64,000 nucleotides of DNA from Solirubrum sp044628455 (GTDB lineage: Bacteria > Bacteroidota > Bacteroidia > Cytophagales > Hymenobacteraceae): assembly GCF_044628455.1 (NCBI RefSeq), contig NZ_JBIYZW010000002.1, forward strand, positions 496,001-560,000, written 5' to 3'. Within the stretch, counting starts at the first letter, position 1. Each line of letters opens with the position of its first letter. The translations under genes were made by a program, and so were the position numbers. Below the pieces are notes generated by a model. The model saw only the letters and a list, made by a program, of their open reading frames with translations, was not told the origin of the DNA and did not search any database. This document shows positions 1 to 8,232 of this stretch, one piece after another.

Positions 1-603
1 CACGCTATCGGGGAAGAGGCCCACCAGCAGGGAGCTGATGGGGAACGTCCCCGGCAAATCCACACCTTCGAGCTGGTGCAGCTTCAGGTCGGCGGTGTTC
101 ATGGTGAACAGCGCGGCCATCAGGGCTATTTCCACATAGAGGATGACGTTGGCGTCGAGGCGCGGCCAGGCGCGCATTTCCACGCCGGTGAGGCGGCGTA
201 CGGGCTGTTGGCGGTTGCGGCGCCACCAAAAGGCGATTACCGCAATAATCACCAGCGCGCCCAGGATTTCGTTGACGGCCATCAGCGCGTCGTACACCGG
301 CCCAAGGAAGCTCAGCACCCGGTGCGTGCCGAAGATGCCGTCGATCATGATTTCGATGACCTCGATGTTGATGACCAGGAAGCCCACGTACACCACCAGG
401 TGCAGCAGCGCCGGGGTGAGGCGCTTGAACATCTTCTGCTGACCCAGGGCCACGAGCAGGGTTTTGTTGATCCGCTCACTTACCGGGCCGCCCATCGCGC
501 GGTCTTTGCCCTTGAGAATGTTGGCGCGAATTTTCCGCACCTGCCAGGCGAACAAGCCAATGCCGGCGGCCGCCACGAGGAAGAACAATACTTGTTGAAT
601 CAC
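1..603 (-). CDS. Fe-S oxidoreductase, membrane N-terminal part (partial)
   Basis: The reverse strand is open for 201 codons from a GTG at 603 to the window edge, so the C-terminal part is missing. The translation starts VIQQVLFFLVAAAGIGLF and has about four hydrophobic segments (roughly residues 3-20, 68-88, 103-125 and 160-178). The stretch around LLHLVVYVGFLVINIEVIE resembles the NarI-like membrane domain that precedes a 4Fe-4S dicluster and CCG domain in Bacteroidota Fe-S binding proteins of about 440 residues. No cysteine cluster is visible because that part lies outside. The role would be inner-membrane electron transfer from an unknown donor. No in-frame ATG exists upstream of the GTG; the frame stays open further, so the start is uncertain. 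The family call is from recognition only. Confidence 0.6.
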   Translation of the reverse strand, partial: MIQQVLFFLVAAAGIGLFAWQVRKIRANILKGKDRAMGGPVSERINKTLLVALGQQKMFKRLTPALLHLVVYVGFLVINIEVIEIMIDGIFGTHRVLSFLGPVYDALMAVNEILGALVIIAVIAFWWRRNRQQPVRRLTGVEMRAWPRLDANVILYVEIALMAALFTMNTADLKLHQLEGVDLPGTFPISSLLVGLFPDSV

Positions 604-708
604 GGGAGGGAACGTTACGTGAGTGGCAAGATAGTAGGCATGCCGAATACTTTGGCTACGCAAGCAAAAGTAATCCGTTTCGGGGCAAAGTTTTTTTCGG
701 GGGAAATG

Positions 709-738
709 TTGCGGGCTAAATCGCCGTTCGTATTTTTG
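709..738 (+). promoter_or_regulatory. Bacteroidota-type promoter for tRNA-Phe
   Basis: TTG at 709-711 is followed after 19 bp by TATTTTTG at 731-738, which fits the Bacteroidota sigma-ABfA consensus TTG-N19-TAnnTTTG. The tRNA starts 30 bp downstream. Motif match only; the start site is not shown. Confidence 0.5.
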
Positions 739-767
739 CGCTCCGTTCAGCTCAGTAGAACGGTGCC

Positions 768-840
768 GGTGATGTAGCTCAGCTGGTAGAGCAAAGGACT
801 GAAAATCCTTGTGTCGGCGGTTCGATTCCGTCCATCACCA
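768..840 (+). tRNA. tRNA-Phe (GAA)
   Basis: A 73-nt cloverleaf can be folded. The acceptor stem pairs GGTGATG (768-774) with CATCACC (833-839), followed by discriminator A840. The D arm contains GCTCAGCTGGTAGAGC. The anticodon stem AAGGA/TCCTT holds the 7-nt loop CTGAAAA with anticodon GAA, and the T arm contains the GGTTCGATTCC core. The 3' CCA is not encoded: CAG follows. A strong hairpin terminator comes directly after, so it is a single-gene unit. Confidence 0.95.
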
Positions 841-843
841 CAG

Positions 844-876
844 AAAAAGGCCTTCGAGAAATCGGAGGCCTTTTTT
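844..876 (+). terminator. Terminator after tRNA-Phe
   Basis: AAAAAGGCCT (844-853) pairs with AGGCCTTTTT (866-875), with a 12-nt loop and a run of six T. It lies 3 nt after the tRNA. Confidence 0.8.
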
Positions 877-1017
877 CGTTTTCGGCCTGCGCAAGGCACC
901 CTACCGCGTGCACCCGGCCCGCGCGGGTTAGCTACGGTTTGGCAGTTAACCGCCGCGGCTTCGCAGACCTTCTTTCTACCCTTGCGCGCATTCCGGGCCC
1001 GAGTTTTCCCGGGCTAG

Positions 1018-1760
1018 AGCCTCGCCGTCCGCAGTGTTCTCAGCCAGACCAACGAGCAGCTCACCCGCATCAACGTGGACCTGGACAACTTCATCTACAC
1101 CGCCTCCCACGACCTGCGGGCGCCTATCACCAACATTGAAGGGCTGCTGCAGGTGCTGCAGGATCAGCTGACCGCCGTGGAGCCGCTGCCGGGTGAGGTA
1201 CCCAAGGTGCTGGGCATGATGCACGACTCGGTCCGGCGCTTCATGCACACCATCGATTACCTGAGCGACGTGACCAAGCTGCAGAAGGAGTACGACCAGC
1301 CCGTTGAGCAGGTAGCCCTGGCCGCAGTGATTGACGACGTGTGCCAGGACCTGCAGCCGCTGATTGCGCGCAGCGGCGCCCGCATCGAGGTCGACGTGGC
1401 CGCCTTCCCCAGCGTGTCGTTTCTGGCCAAGAACCTGCGCTCGGTGGTGTACAACCTGCTCAGCAATGCCCTCAAGTTCCGCCACCCCGAGTGGGCTCCG
1501 CGGGTACGCATCAGCTGCTCGGCCGAGGCCAGCTACCTCGTGCTGCGGGTGCAGGACAACGGCCTGGGGCTCGATCCGCAGCAGCAAACCGAGCTGTTCA
1601 CCATGTTCCGCCGCCTGCATCCCCAGATCGAGGGCTCGGGCATTGGGCTGTACATGGTCAAGCGCAGCGTCGAAAATGCCGGCGGCAAGGTGCTGGTGGC
1701 CAGCGAGCCGGGCCAGGGCACGACTTTCTCGGTCTATTTCCGCGCCTGGCGCCCCGGGCC
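1018..1760 (+). pseudogene. Histidine kinase remnant, both ends lost
   Basis: The frame open after a TAG at 1015 encodes the end of a coiled-coil linker (SQTNEQLTRINV), an H box (SHDLRAPITN, phospho-acceptor His), an N box (YNLLSNALKF), a G1 box (DNGLGL) and a G2 box (GSGIGLYMVK), ending near TTFSVYF. This is the HisKA plus HATPase_c core of a Bacteroidota PAS-type kinase. No sensor domain precedes it: the first possible start is a GTG at 1075, only 11 codons before the phospho-His. At the 3' end there is no stop after the HATPase domain; the frame runs on to 2250 antisense to the next gene, which is not a natural C-terminus. Both ends therefore look cut. A short expressed kinase core cannot be excluded. 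No response regulator is adjacent. Confidence 0.65.
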
Positions 1761-1770
1761 GACGCCCCGG

Positions 1771-2715
1771 CTAAGCGGCCGGGCCCGCGGGCACGTTGAG
1801 GGTGAAGTCGGCCGTGCGCACCCGCCCGCCGTGGTTGAACTGCAGAAACACGCGGTACCAGCCCGGCGCTTCGAACCGGGTGCCAAAGCGAATGTCCGGG
1901 CCCTTATCCTTCTGCGCATTGGGGTGCACGTGCAGGTAACGCTCGGTATCGGCGCTGATGATGACCATATGCCCCAGTGCTCCCAGGTAGTTGTCGAGGT
2001 TGGTGACGGGCCGCTGTCCCTGGCGCACGGTTACCCGCACCGCCACCGAGCGGCCGGTTTGCAGGGGTTGGTCGAAGCTGAGCGTGGCCTGGTAGCCGCC
2101 CTCAGCCCAGGTAAGCTTTTCCTGGTTGAACGCAGTGGGCTGGTAGGCCGGGCCCTGCACCGTGAGCTGCTGCCGCCCCAGCTGGTGGCTGGCACCGGTG
2201 GGCGTGTAGTCCTGAAACAGCACGTACTCGCCGCCCTGCCGGAAGGTTAAGGGCACCACGTAGCGGCCGGCGGCGTTGCTCTCGGGGTGCTCGTGGTAAA
2301 ACTGCGCCAGGTCGCGGCTGACGATGATCAGGTGCATTTTCCGCTCGTGCACCTCGTCGAGCAGCACCTCGTCACCGTCCCGGCCCTCTACTTGCGGCAC
2401 GAACGACAGCTCCACGGGCTGGCCGGCCACCGGCGCCGCGGGCGTTGCCGCGAACCGGATCCGGTAAGCCGGGGACTTATCCGCCGCCGCTTGCTTGGGC
2501 ACCAGCTTCATGCCGCACTTGGGGCAGCTACCGGGCTGGGCGGCGGTTACCTCGGGGTGCATGGGGCAGGTGTACGCCTGCTCGCCGATCCGCGCGGCCG
2601 CGTCGGGCATCCGGCTCGTCGTCTCGGTTTTCGTTTCGGTCGTGGAATCAGAAGAGCAGGCTACCGTGAACAGGGCAGCCAAAGCCAGCAGCAGGGTCGA
2701 AAGTCGTTGCGTCAT
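1771..2715 (-). CDS. Heavy-metal-binding lipoprotein
   Basis: This 314-residue protein starts with a lipoprotein signal (MTQRLSTLLLALAALF, lipobox ending in VACSS), so it is probably anchored in the envelope. Near residues 50-75 is a heavy-metal-binding motif, YTCPMHPEV followed by CPKCGMKL, with the Cys/Met/His arrangement seen in copper-handling proteins. The rest contains two beta-rich stretches with His-rich motifs (FYHEHPE, YLHVHPN, FNHGG). It is divergent from the copper ATPase copA about 400 bp away, which supports a role in copper binding in the periplasm. The ATG at 2715 was chosen because the signal peptide begins there; the longer frame to 2886 starts with TTG and adds a non-conserved tail. 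Confidence 0.75.
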   Translation of the reverse strand: MTQRLSTLLLALAALFTVACSSDSTTETKTETTSRMPDAAARIGEQAYTCPMHPEVTAAQPGSCPKCGMKLVPKQAAADKSPAYRIRFAATPAAPVAGQPVELSFVPQVEGRDGDEVLLDEVHERKMHLIIVSRDLAQFYHEHPESNAAGRYVVPLTFRQGGEYVLFQDYTPTGASHQLGRQQLTVQGPAYQPTAFNQEKLTWAEGGYQATLSFDQPLQTGRSVAVRVTVRQGQRPVTNLDNYLGALGHMVIISADTERYLHVHPNAQKDKGPDIRFGTRFEAPGWYRVFLQFNHGGRVRTADFTLNVPAGPAA

Positions 2716-2960
2716 GGAAGTAAGCCGAAGGATTCGTTGCACTCCATGTCTGCTGCGCCTGCAGCAAGGAGCGCCGAAGGCTTTACCAACGTCCCCGGGG
2801 GCGGGGTGGTTCGGCCGGCCCGGGCCGGGGTCAGCCCCGCATCCGTGGCTGGGCTGCCGCCCGCGCCAGCAGTTGACGACTCGCAAGCGACTGGTAGTAA
2901 GTTAAATCAACCGTCCCCCCTAACGTCCGCCCTTGCTACGTGCAGTGCTCCGCCAAGCCA

Positions 2961-3045
2961 AATGTTGCAAGCTCCCGCCCGAATCTTGTAAGTCGCTGCG
3001 GCCGGCGCGGGAATTCTGTAAGTCAGGGTCCGAATCCCGCACTTC
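2961..3045 (+). promoter_or_regulatory. Helically phased repeats upstream of copA
   Basis: The 405-bp gap between the divergent lipoprotein and copA holds no gene. It contains GAATCTTGTAAGTC (2981-2994) and GAATTCTGTAAGTC (3011-3024) exactly 30 bp apart, a weaker copy AATGTTGCAAGCTC at 2961-2974 and a degenerate one GAATCCCGCACTTC at 3032-3045. Spacings near 20, 30 and 21 bp put all copies on one helix face. This suggests an operator, perhaps for a copper-responsive regulator; the regulator is not identified. Confidence 0.45.
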
Positions 3046-3120
3046 CCAAGGCGGGTTTCGGCGGTTGTTTTACCAGCGAATCAGCGGCTTCCTATCCGCT
3101 GCAGAATCCGTAACCCAATC

Positions 3121-5433
3121 ATGAAACAGCCCCAAGCTCCGGCTTCGCCCCCCGCCGCCGGTTCGGCCGGCGCCGCCACCGCTACGCTGGCCATCGAAGG
3201 CATGACCTGCGCGGCCTGCGTCGGCGCGGTGGAACGCTCCCTCCGGCGCATGCCCGGCGTGCAGCAGGCCCTGGTGAACCTGGCCACCGAAAAAGCCACC
3301 ATTCACTACCTGCCCGAGCAGGTCAGCCCGGATTCCCTCAGGCAAGCCGTCATCAAGGCTGGCTACGGCGTAGTGGAGCACGCTCCCGACACCAGCGCCG
3401 CCGACCGGCAAACCGCAATCGACCAGCAGAAAGCTGCGGCGTACCAGCGGCTCAAGCGGCGGTTCGGGGTAGCGGCGGTATTAGCCGCCGTCATCATGCC
3501 GCTGAGCATGATTATGCTCTGGCCCAGCCTGATGGCGCGCGTGAGCATGCCGGCGCTGAACTACCTGCTGCTGCTGCTCACGCTGCCGGTGCTCTTCTAC
3601 AGCGGCCGCGAGTTCTACAGCTCGGCCTGGAACGGCTTCCGCCACCGCTCGGCCAACATGGACACCCTCATTGCCGTGGGCACCGGGGCCGCGTTCCTCT
3701 ACAGCCTGGCCGCCACCGTCGCGCCCGGGTTCTTCACCCGCCGGGGCCTGCCGCCCGAGGTGTACTACGACACCACCGCCACCATCATTGCCCTGATTCT
3801 GCTGGGCAAGGTGCTGGAGCTGCGGGCCAAAACCCAGACTTCGGCGGCCATCAAGGCGCTGATGGGCCTGCAGGCCAAAACGGCCCGCGTGGTGCGCCCC
3901 GACGGCCGGGAGGCTGACGTGCCCATCGAGCAGGTGCAGCCCGGCGACCTGGTAGTGGTGCGGCCCGGCGAAAAAGTAGCCACCGACGGCATCATTGAGG
4001 AAGGCCATTCCGCCATCGACGAGGCCATGCTGACGGGGGAAAGCCTGCCGGTGGAAAAGCGGGCGGGTGACCCGGTGTTCGGGGCCACGCTCAACAAAAC
4101 CGGCTCTTTCCGCTTCCGCGTGAGCAAGGTGGGCGCCGACACCATGCTGGCCCAGATCGTGAAGCTGGTGGAAGACGCCCAGGGCAGCCGCGCGCCCATT
4201 CAGCGCCTGGCCGACCAAGTCAGCGCCGTGTTCGTGCCCTCGGTGGTTGTCATTGCCATCCTCACCTTCGTGCTGTGGTTTGTGCTGGCCCCCGTCGAAA
4301 CCCGCCTGCCGCTGGCTTTGGTCAACTTCGTGGCCGTGCTCATCATTGCCTGTCCCTGCGCGCTGGGGCTGGCCACGCCCACGGCCATTATGGTGAGCAC
4401 CGGCAAGGGAGCCGAGCACGGCGTGCTGATTCGCAACGCCGAGGCCCTGGAAAAAGCCTACCAGGTAAACACGGTGCTGCTCGACAAAACCGGCACCATC
4501 ACCCGCGGCGAGCCAGCCGTTACGAACTTTTGGCCCGCCGCCGGGCAGGATGCTGCCCAACTGCTGGCCCTGGCCGCGGCGGTGGAGCGGCAATCGGAGC
4601 ACCCGCTGGCTGAGGCCGTGGTGCGCTACGCCCAGGCGCAGGCCGCAGCAGTTTGGCCAGCTACCGGCTTTCGGGCCGTCGAGGGCCGGGGCGCCGCGGC
4701 CGAAGTCAACGGCCAAGCTGTGCTGATTGGCAATGCCCGCCTGCTGGCCGAAGCCGGGGTAAGTCTGCCGCCTGCCCTGCACCAGCAGGCCGAGGCGCTG
4801 CTGGCCCAGGTCCAAACGGTGCTGTACCTGGCCGTCGACGGGCAGGCCGCGGGCCTGATTGGGGTGGCCGACACTGTGCGCGACACTTCGGCGGCGGCCA
4901 TCCGGCACCTGCAGCGCCTGGGCATCGAGGTGGTGATGATGACCGGTGACAACCCGCAGACGGCCGCGCAGGTAGCGGCGCAGGTCGGCATCAAGCGGTA
5001 TTTCGCCGAGGTGCTGCCCCAGGACAAGGCCGGCAAGGTGCAGGAGCTGCAGGCCGAGGGCCGCACCGTGGCCATGGTAGGCGACGGCATCAACGACGCG
5101 CCCGCGCTGGCCCAGGCCGATATTGGCCTGGCTATGGGCGGCGGCACCGACGTGGCCATGGAAGCCGCCGGCATCACCCTGATGCGCTCCGACCTGCAGG
5201 GCGTGGTCACGGCCATCGAGTTGTCACGCCAGACCATTCGCACCATCCGACAGAACCTGTTTTTCGCCTTCATCTACAACGTGCTGGGCATTCCCGTGGC
5301 GGCCGGGCTGCTGTACCCGGTTTTTGGCTGGCTGCTCTCGCCCATGCTGGCGGCCGGGGCCATGGCCCTGAGCTCGGTATCGGTACTCACCAACTCGCTG
5401 CGCCTGCGCGGCTTCACTCCCGTCAAACCCTAA
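3121..5433 (+). CDS. copA: Copper-translocating P-type ATPase CopA
   Basis: This 770-residue P1B-type ATPase exports copper across the inner membrane with ATP hydrolysis. Domains in order: an N-terminal heavy-metal-associated domain with the CxxC site (GMTCAACVGAVERSL, about residues 22-37), transmembrane helices from about residue 120, the actuator motif TGES, the intramembrane metal site CPC (residues 411-413, in IIACPCALGLATPT), the phosphorylation motif DKTGT with Asp455, the nucleotide-binding SEHPLAEA motif, and MVGDGINDAP near residue 652. The C-terminal MALSSVSVLTNSLRLR carries the Met/Ser motif typical of Cu(I) ATPases. The length is normal. A cupredoxin-like gene follows 6 bp later, so the two are probably co-transcribed. 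Phased repeats upstream may regulate it. Confidence 0.95.
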   Translation: MKQPQAPASPPAAGSAGAATATLAIEGMTCAACVGAVERSLRRMPGVQQALVNLATEKATIHYLPEQVSPDSLRQAVIKAGYGVVEHAPDTSAADRQTAIDQQKAAAYQRLKRRFGVAAVLAAVIMPLSMIMLWPSLMARVSMPALNYLLLLLTLPVLFYSGREFYSSAWNGFRHRSANMDTLIAVGTGAAFLYSLAATVAPGFFTRRGLPPEVYYDTTATIIALILLGKVLELRAKTQTSAAIKALMGLQAKTARVVRPDGREADVPIEQVQPGDLVVVRPGEKVATDGIIEEGHSAIDEAMLTGESLPVEKRAGDPVFGATLNKTGSFRFRVSKVGADTMLAQIVKLVEDAQGSRAPIQRLADQVSAVFVPSVVVIAILTFVLWFVLAPVETRLPLALVNFVAVLIIACPCALGLATPTAIMVSTGKGAEHGVLIRNAEALEKAYQVNTVLLDKTGTITRGEPAVTNFWPAAGQDAAQLLALAAAVERQSEHPLAEAVVRYAQAQAAAVWPATGFRAVEGRGAAAEVNGQAVLIGNARLLAEAGVSLPPALHQQAEALLAQVQTVLYLAVDGQAAGLIGVADTVRDTSAAAIRHLQRLGIEVVMMTGDNPQTAAQVAAQVGIKRYFAEVLPQDKAGKVQELQAEGRTVAMVGDGINDAPALAQADIGLAMGGGTDVAMEAAGITLMRSDLQGVVTAIELSRQTIRTIRQNLFFAFIYNVLGIPVAAGLLYPVFGWLLSPMLAAGAMALSSVSVLTNSLRLRGFTPVKP

Positions 5434-5439
5434 GGCATC

Positions 5440-5814
5440 ATGGATAGCGCCGAAATCATCGTGAGTTTGAGCGGGCTGGCCCTGGCCGGGCTGGTCATCT
5501 GGTACTTCTTTTTCCCGGCCCGCCAGCCGGTCAGCGCCGTGTCGTTGGGTGGCGTGCAGCAGGTAAACGTCACCGTACAGGGCGGGTACTCGCCCGAGGT
5601 CATCGAGGTGGAACGTGGCCAGCCGGTGCAGCTGAGCTTCTACCGCTCCGAAGACAGTAGCTGCTCCGAGCAAGTGCTGTTTCCCGACTTCAGCATCCGC
5701 CGCGAGCTGCCCGCATTTCAGACGACGGTGGTGGAGCTGCTACCTCAACAGCCCGGCCAGTACACCTTTACCTGCGGCATGGGCATGCTGCGCGGCCGCC
5801 TGATTGTGAAGTAA
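5440..5814 (+). CDS. Membrane-anchored cupredoxin-like protein
   Basis: This 124-residue protein has an N-terminal transmembrane anchor (residues 5-27) followed by a cupredoxin_1-type beta domain. Visible features are GGYSPEVIEVERGQPV, a first Cys in SSCSEQVLFPDF, and a C-terminal FTCGMGMLRGRL with Cys and Met ligands, a likely type-1-like copper site. It starts 6 bp after copA and most likely receives or buffers copper on the outer face of the inner membrane. Such small cupredoxin-domain proteins are known next to CopA ATPases. A role as a copper chaperone is inference. Confidence 0.8.
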   Translation: MDSAEIIVSLSGLALAGLVIWYFFFPARQPVSAVSLGGVQQVNVTVQGGYSPEVIEVERGQPVQLSFYRSEDSSCSEQVLFPDFSIRRELPAFQTTVVELLPQQPGQYTFTCGMGMLRGRLIVK

Positions 5815-5846
5815 GCAGCAGCCCGAAGCCAGCTCAGGCTGCTTGT

Positions 5847-6989
5847 TCAGCTGCCGCAGCGGCTCTGGCGGCTGGCCTGTACCGCCGGCGGATATCCCAG
5901 GCGCGAGCCACGCCGGAAAAACTCGCACGCCGCCTGCCGCCGTCCCTGCTTTTGGGCCACCCGCCCGAGCAGGAAATGAATCTGCCCGCTGCCGGGGCGC
6001 ATCAGCAGCACCTGCTGGTAGTCGGCCAGGGCGTTGGGGTAGTCACCCATCTTGAAAAACGCCAGCCCGCGGTAGGTCAGCCACTTGGCCGAGGGCGATT
6101 GTTGCTCGGCCCGCTGCCGAAGGCCCACGCTCAGGTCGCGGATGGCGGTGGGAAAGCGTCGCTGCTCAAACAGCCACACCTCGCCCCGGGCCAGCCAGGC
6201 CTCGCTCAGGGTAGTATCGAGCACCAATGCCCGCGAAAAGCTTTGGATGGCCACCCGGGCCCGCCCCTGCCCGGCCTCGCACTGCCCAATGCGGTACAGC
6301 AGCTGCGCGGCTCCTTCCCGGTCGTCGGCCAGCGCCAGGGCCGCCTGGTAATCGGCGCGGGCACGGGTGTAGTTGCGGTACACCAGCTGTTCAATTTCGG
6401 CCCGGCGACGCAGAGCGCGCTCGTGCTCGGGCTGCAGGTACAGGGTCTCACTCAGGGCGCGGTGCGCCGCATTCCACTGGCGGCTTTGGTAGGCACGCAG
6501 TCCGTCGCGGTAGTAGCTGGCGGCGCTGCCGCGCTCCAGCACCCACTTCACGCTGAAAACCAGCAGCACCAAGCCCAGCACCAGACCGGCCACCAATTGG
6601 TAGTCGCGGCGGTTGAAGCGGGCCTTGCCCCGGCGCACGTAGTGCCGCTCGGCCGAAGCCGCCGGCGGGCGGGTGCGCAGCGGCTGGGGTGGTGGCATGG
6701 GCACGCCGTACACTTTCTGGCCCTGGGGCCGGTAGGCCTGGGCCCGCTGCTGCTCCTCGCGCCGCAGGCGGGCCAGGTGCAGCTGGTGGTCGTAGGCAGC
6801 GCGACGCTCGGCGTGGCCCAGCACGTGGTAGGCCGAGGCCACCGTCTTGAAGTGGTCCTCGTGCAGGGTGCTGCCCCCGTTGCGGTCGGGGTGGTAGCGG
6901 AGGGCCAATTGCTTGTAGGCCTGCTTGATGTCGGCCAGCGTGGCCGACGGGGCCACGCCCAGCACCTGGTAGAGGGTCTGACTCACTTC
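5847..6989 (-). CDS. J-domain protein with TPR repeats
   Basis: The N-terminal 65 residues form a DnaJ domain with the HPD tripeptide (in LRYHPDRNGG, His33), so it should stimulate a DnaK-type chaperone. A charged, proline-rich linker follows, then one transmembrane helix (about residues 133-152, LVAGLVLGLVLLVFSVKWV), then several tetratricopeptide repeats to the end (about 380 residues). It is a membrane-bound co-chaperone, not a true DnaJ: the zinc-finger and CTD domains are missing. GTG at 6989 was chosen because J domains usually begin a few residues before YxxLG and a TACTTTTA element sits 16 nt upstream at 7005-7012; a TTG at 7019 is the alternative. It is convergent with the copper genes. 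Confidence 0.8.
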   Translation of the reverse strand, partial: EVSQTLYQVLGVAPSATLADIKQAYKQLALRYHPDRNGGSTLHEDHFKTVASAYHVLGHAERRAAYDHQLHLARLRREEQQRAQAYRPQGQKVYGVPMPPPQPLRTRPPAASAERHYVRRGKARFNRRDYQLVAGLVLGLVLLVFSVKWVLERGSAASYYRDGLRAYQSRQWNAAHRALSETLYLQPEHERALRRRAEIEQLVYRNYTRARADYQAALALADDREGAAQLLYRIGQCEAGQGRARVAIQSFSRALVLDTTLSEAWLARGEVWLFEQRRFPTAIRDLSVGLRQRAEQQSPSAKWLTYRGLAFFKMGDYPNALADYQQVLLMRPGSGQIHFLLGRVAQKQGRRQAACEFFRRGSRLGYPPAVQASRQSRCGS

Positions 6990-7153
6990 GGGCTCGGAAG
7001 AAGGTAAAAGTACGGACAAGTTCAGACGCGCGGCCGCCTTTTCCGTATGAATGCCTCGGCTTCTACAACTCGCTTCACGCAGTTGGAGTTCGGCCGCCCG
7101 CCGCGCTTTTTGCCTTTGCCCGACCTTCTCACCTAACCGATTTCTGCCGCCGT

Positions 7154-7522
7154 ATGGCTACCGACGACGACAAAACGCCCCGCAACGACTCTTTGGTGGG
7201 CAACCTGATGGGCTACATCGACACGCGCATCGACTTGATTCGCCTCGAAGTCCAGCAGAAAGTGAAAACGGCCTTCGTAGGCGCGGCCCAGGGCATCACG
7301 CTGGGGTTGCTGGGGCTGCTGTTTCTCATTTTCCTGAGCATCTTCGCGGGCCTGGCCCTCAACGAGGCCTTCGACAGCCCATACTGGGGATTCGGCGCCG
7401 TGGCCGGCTTCTACCTGCTGCTGCTCATCATCTTTGTGGTGGGCGTGGGCAAGAAGCTCTACCAGGGTCTGGCCGACAAGATGCTGGACAACACCATTTA
7501 TAAATCGGACAAGCGCCAATAA
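7154..7522 (+). CDS. Holin-like (phage_holin_3_6) membrane protein
   Basis: This 122-residue protein has an amphipathic N-terminal region (DTRIDLIRLEVQQKVKTAF) followed by two long hydrophobic helices (about residues 45-70 and 80-103). This fits the putative Actinobacteriophage-holin / phage_holin_3_6 superfamily, which in Bacteroidota is a chromosomal membrane protein and not evidence of a prophage. No lysin or phage gene is near. It is the first gene of a short plus-strand operon, with 20 bp to the next gene and then the GGGP synthase gene. The function is unknown. Confidence 0.7.
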   Translation: MATDDDKTPRNDSLVGNLMGYIDTRIDLIRLEVQQKVKTAFVGAAQGITLGLLGLLFLIFLSIFAGLALNEAFDSPYWGFGAVAGFYLLLLIIFVVGVGKKLYQGLADKMLDNTIYKSDKRQ

Positions 7523-7542
7523 TCACCCTCAAGAACTGCGCG

Positions 7543-8232
7543 ATGAGCGAATTGCATAACCCGCTGTTCGACGACGAACGGGAGTTTCTGGAGCGCCAGA
7601 AGCTTGAATACGAGCGCGCCCTGCTGGGCGACGTAGACCACATCAAGGATCAGACCACCCGCGTGGGCAAGTATGTTGCCATCGGGGCGGCCCTGCTCGG
7701 CGGCTTCTGGCTGGTGAGCAAGGTGCTTAGTGGCCCCAATGATGACGACGAGGATGACCGTCCGCGCCTGAAAAAGGGTAAGAAGCTCAAGCGCAAAGCC
7801 CGGATTATGCCGCCCCAGGCCGACGACTACGGCTTTGGCGGCAGCGACGCGGCGCATCCGCGGGCACATTTGGCCCCGCCGGTGTACCACGCCACGGCAG
7901 CCGATGCCGACCCCTTCCCGGCTTTCGATACTGAATCGGCTTTGCCGTCGGCCCCCGTAGCCAATTATCAGCCTGGCTACCGCGCCCAGCCCGAGCCGCA
8001 AAACTCGCTGGTGTGGGATACGTTGCGGGCCTTTGCCGACTCCGACGCCGGCAAAATGCTCATCGGCCAGGTCAGCGGAGTGGTCATTGCCCTGCTCACG
8101 CGCAAGCTCAACGAGTGGATGGAAGTGAACAAAAATTCGGACCTTGCAGCTTCGGCCTCCGAGCCGGAAACCAAGGATATCGACTTTGTCATCCACCACG
8201 ACGACGCGCATGCGCCTCACCCGTCTGCATGA
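7543..8232 (+). CDS. Hypothetical membrane-anchored protein
   Basis: This 229-residue protein belongs to no family I can name. Residues 1-40 are charged (NPLFDDEREFLERQKLEYER). One transmembrane helix follows (about residues 43-62, KYVAIGAALLGGFWLVSKVL), then an acidic/basic switch (DDDEDD followed by KKGKKLKRKAR), then a Pro/Ala-rich linker and a short conserved-looking helix region (DAGKMLIGQVSGVVIALLTRK). It sits 20 bp after the holin-like gene and its 3' end overlaps the GGGP synthase start, so the three are probably translated together. It may be a partner of the holin-like protein; that is inference. Confidence 0.65.
   Translation: MSELHNPLFDDEREFLERQKLEYERALLGDVDHIKDQTTRVGKYVAIGAALLGGFWLVSKVLSGPNDDDEDDRPRLKKGKKLKRKARIMPPQADDYGFGGSDAAHPRAHLAPPVYHATAADADPFPAFDTESALPSAPVANYQPGYRAQPEPQNSLVWDTLRAFADSDAGKMLIGQVSGVVIALLTRKLNEWMEVNKNSDLAASASEPETKDIDFVIHHDDAHAPHPSA

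Noticed and set aside
1760..2250. Continuation of the histidine kinase frame to 2250
   Set aside because: It runs antisense through the metal-binding lipoprotein, has no domain after the HATPase core and reflects the lack of stops in GC-rich antisense DNA.
2961..3045. CRISPR-like array upstream of copA
   Set aside because: Repeats are only 14 bp, degenerate and spaced 20-30 bp; no cas genes and no uniform spacers.
7154..7522. Holin-like gene as a sign of a prophage
   Set aside because: No lysin, integrase, terminase or structural gene is nearby; this family is chromosomal in Bacteroidota.
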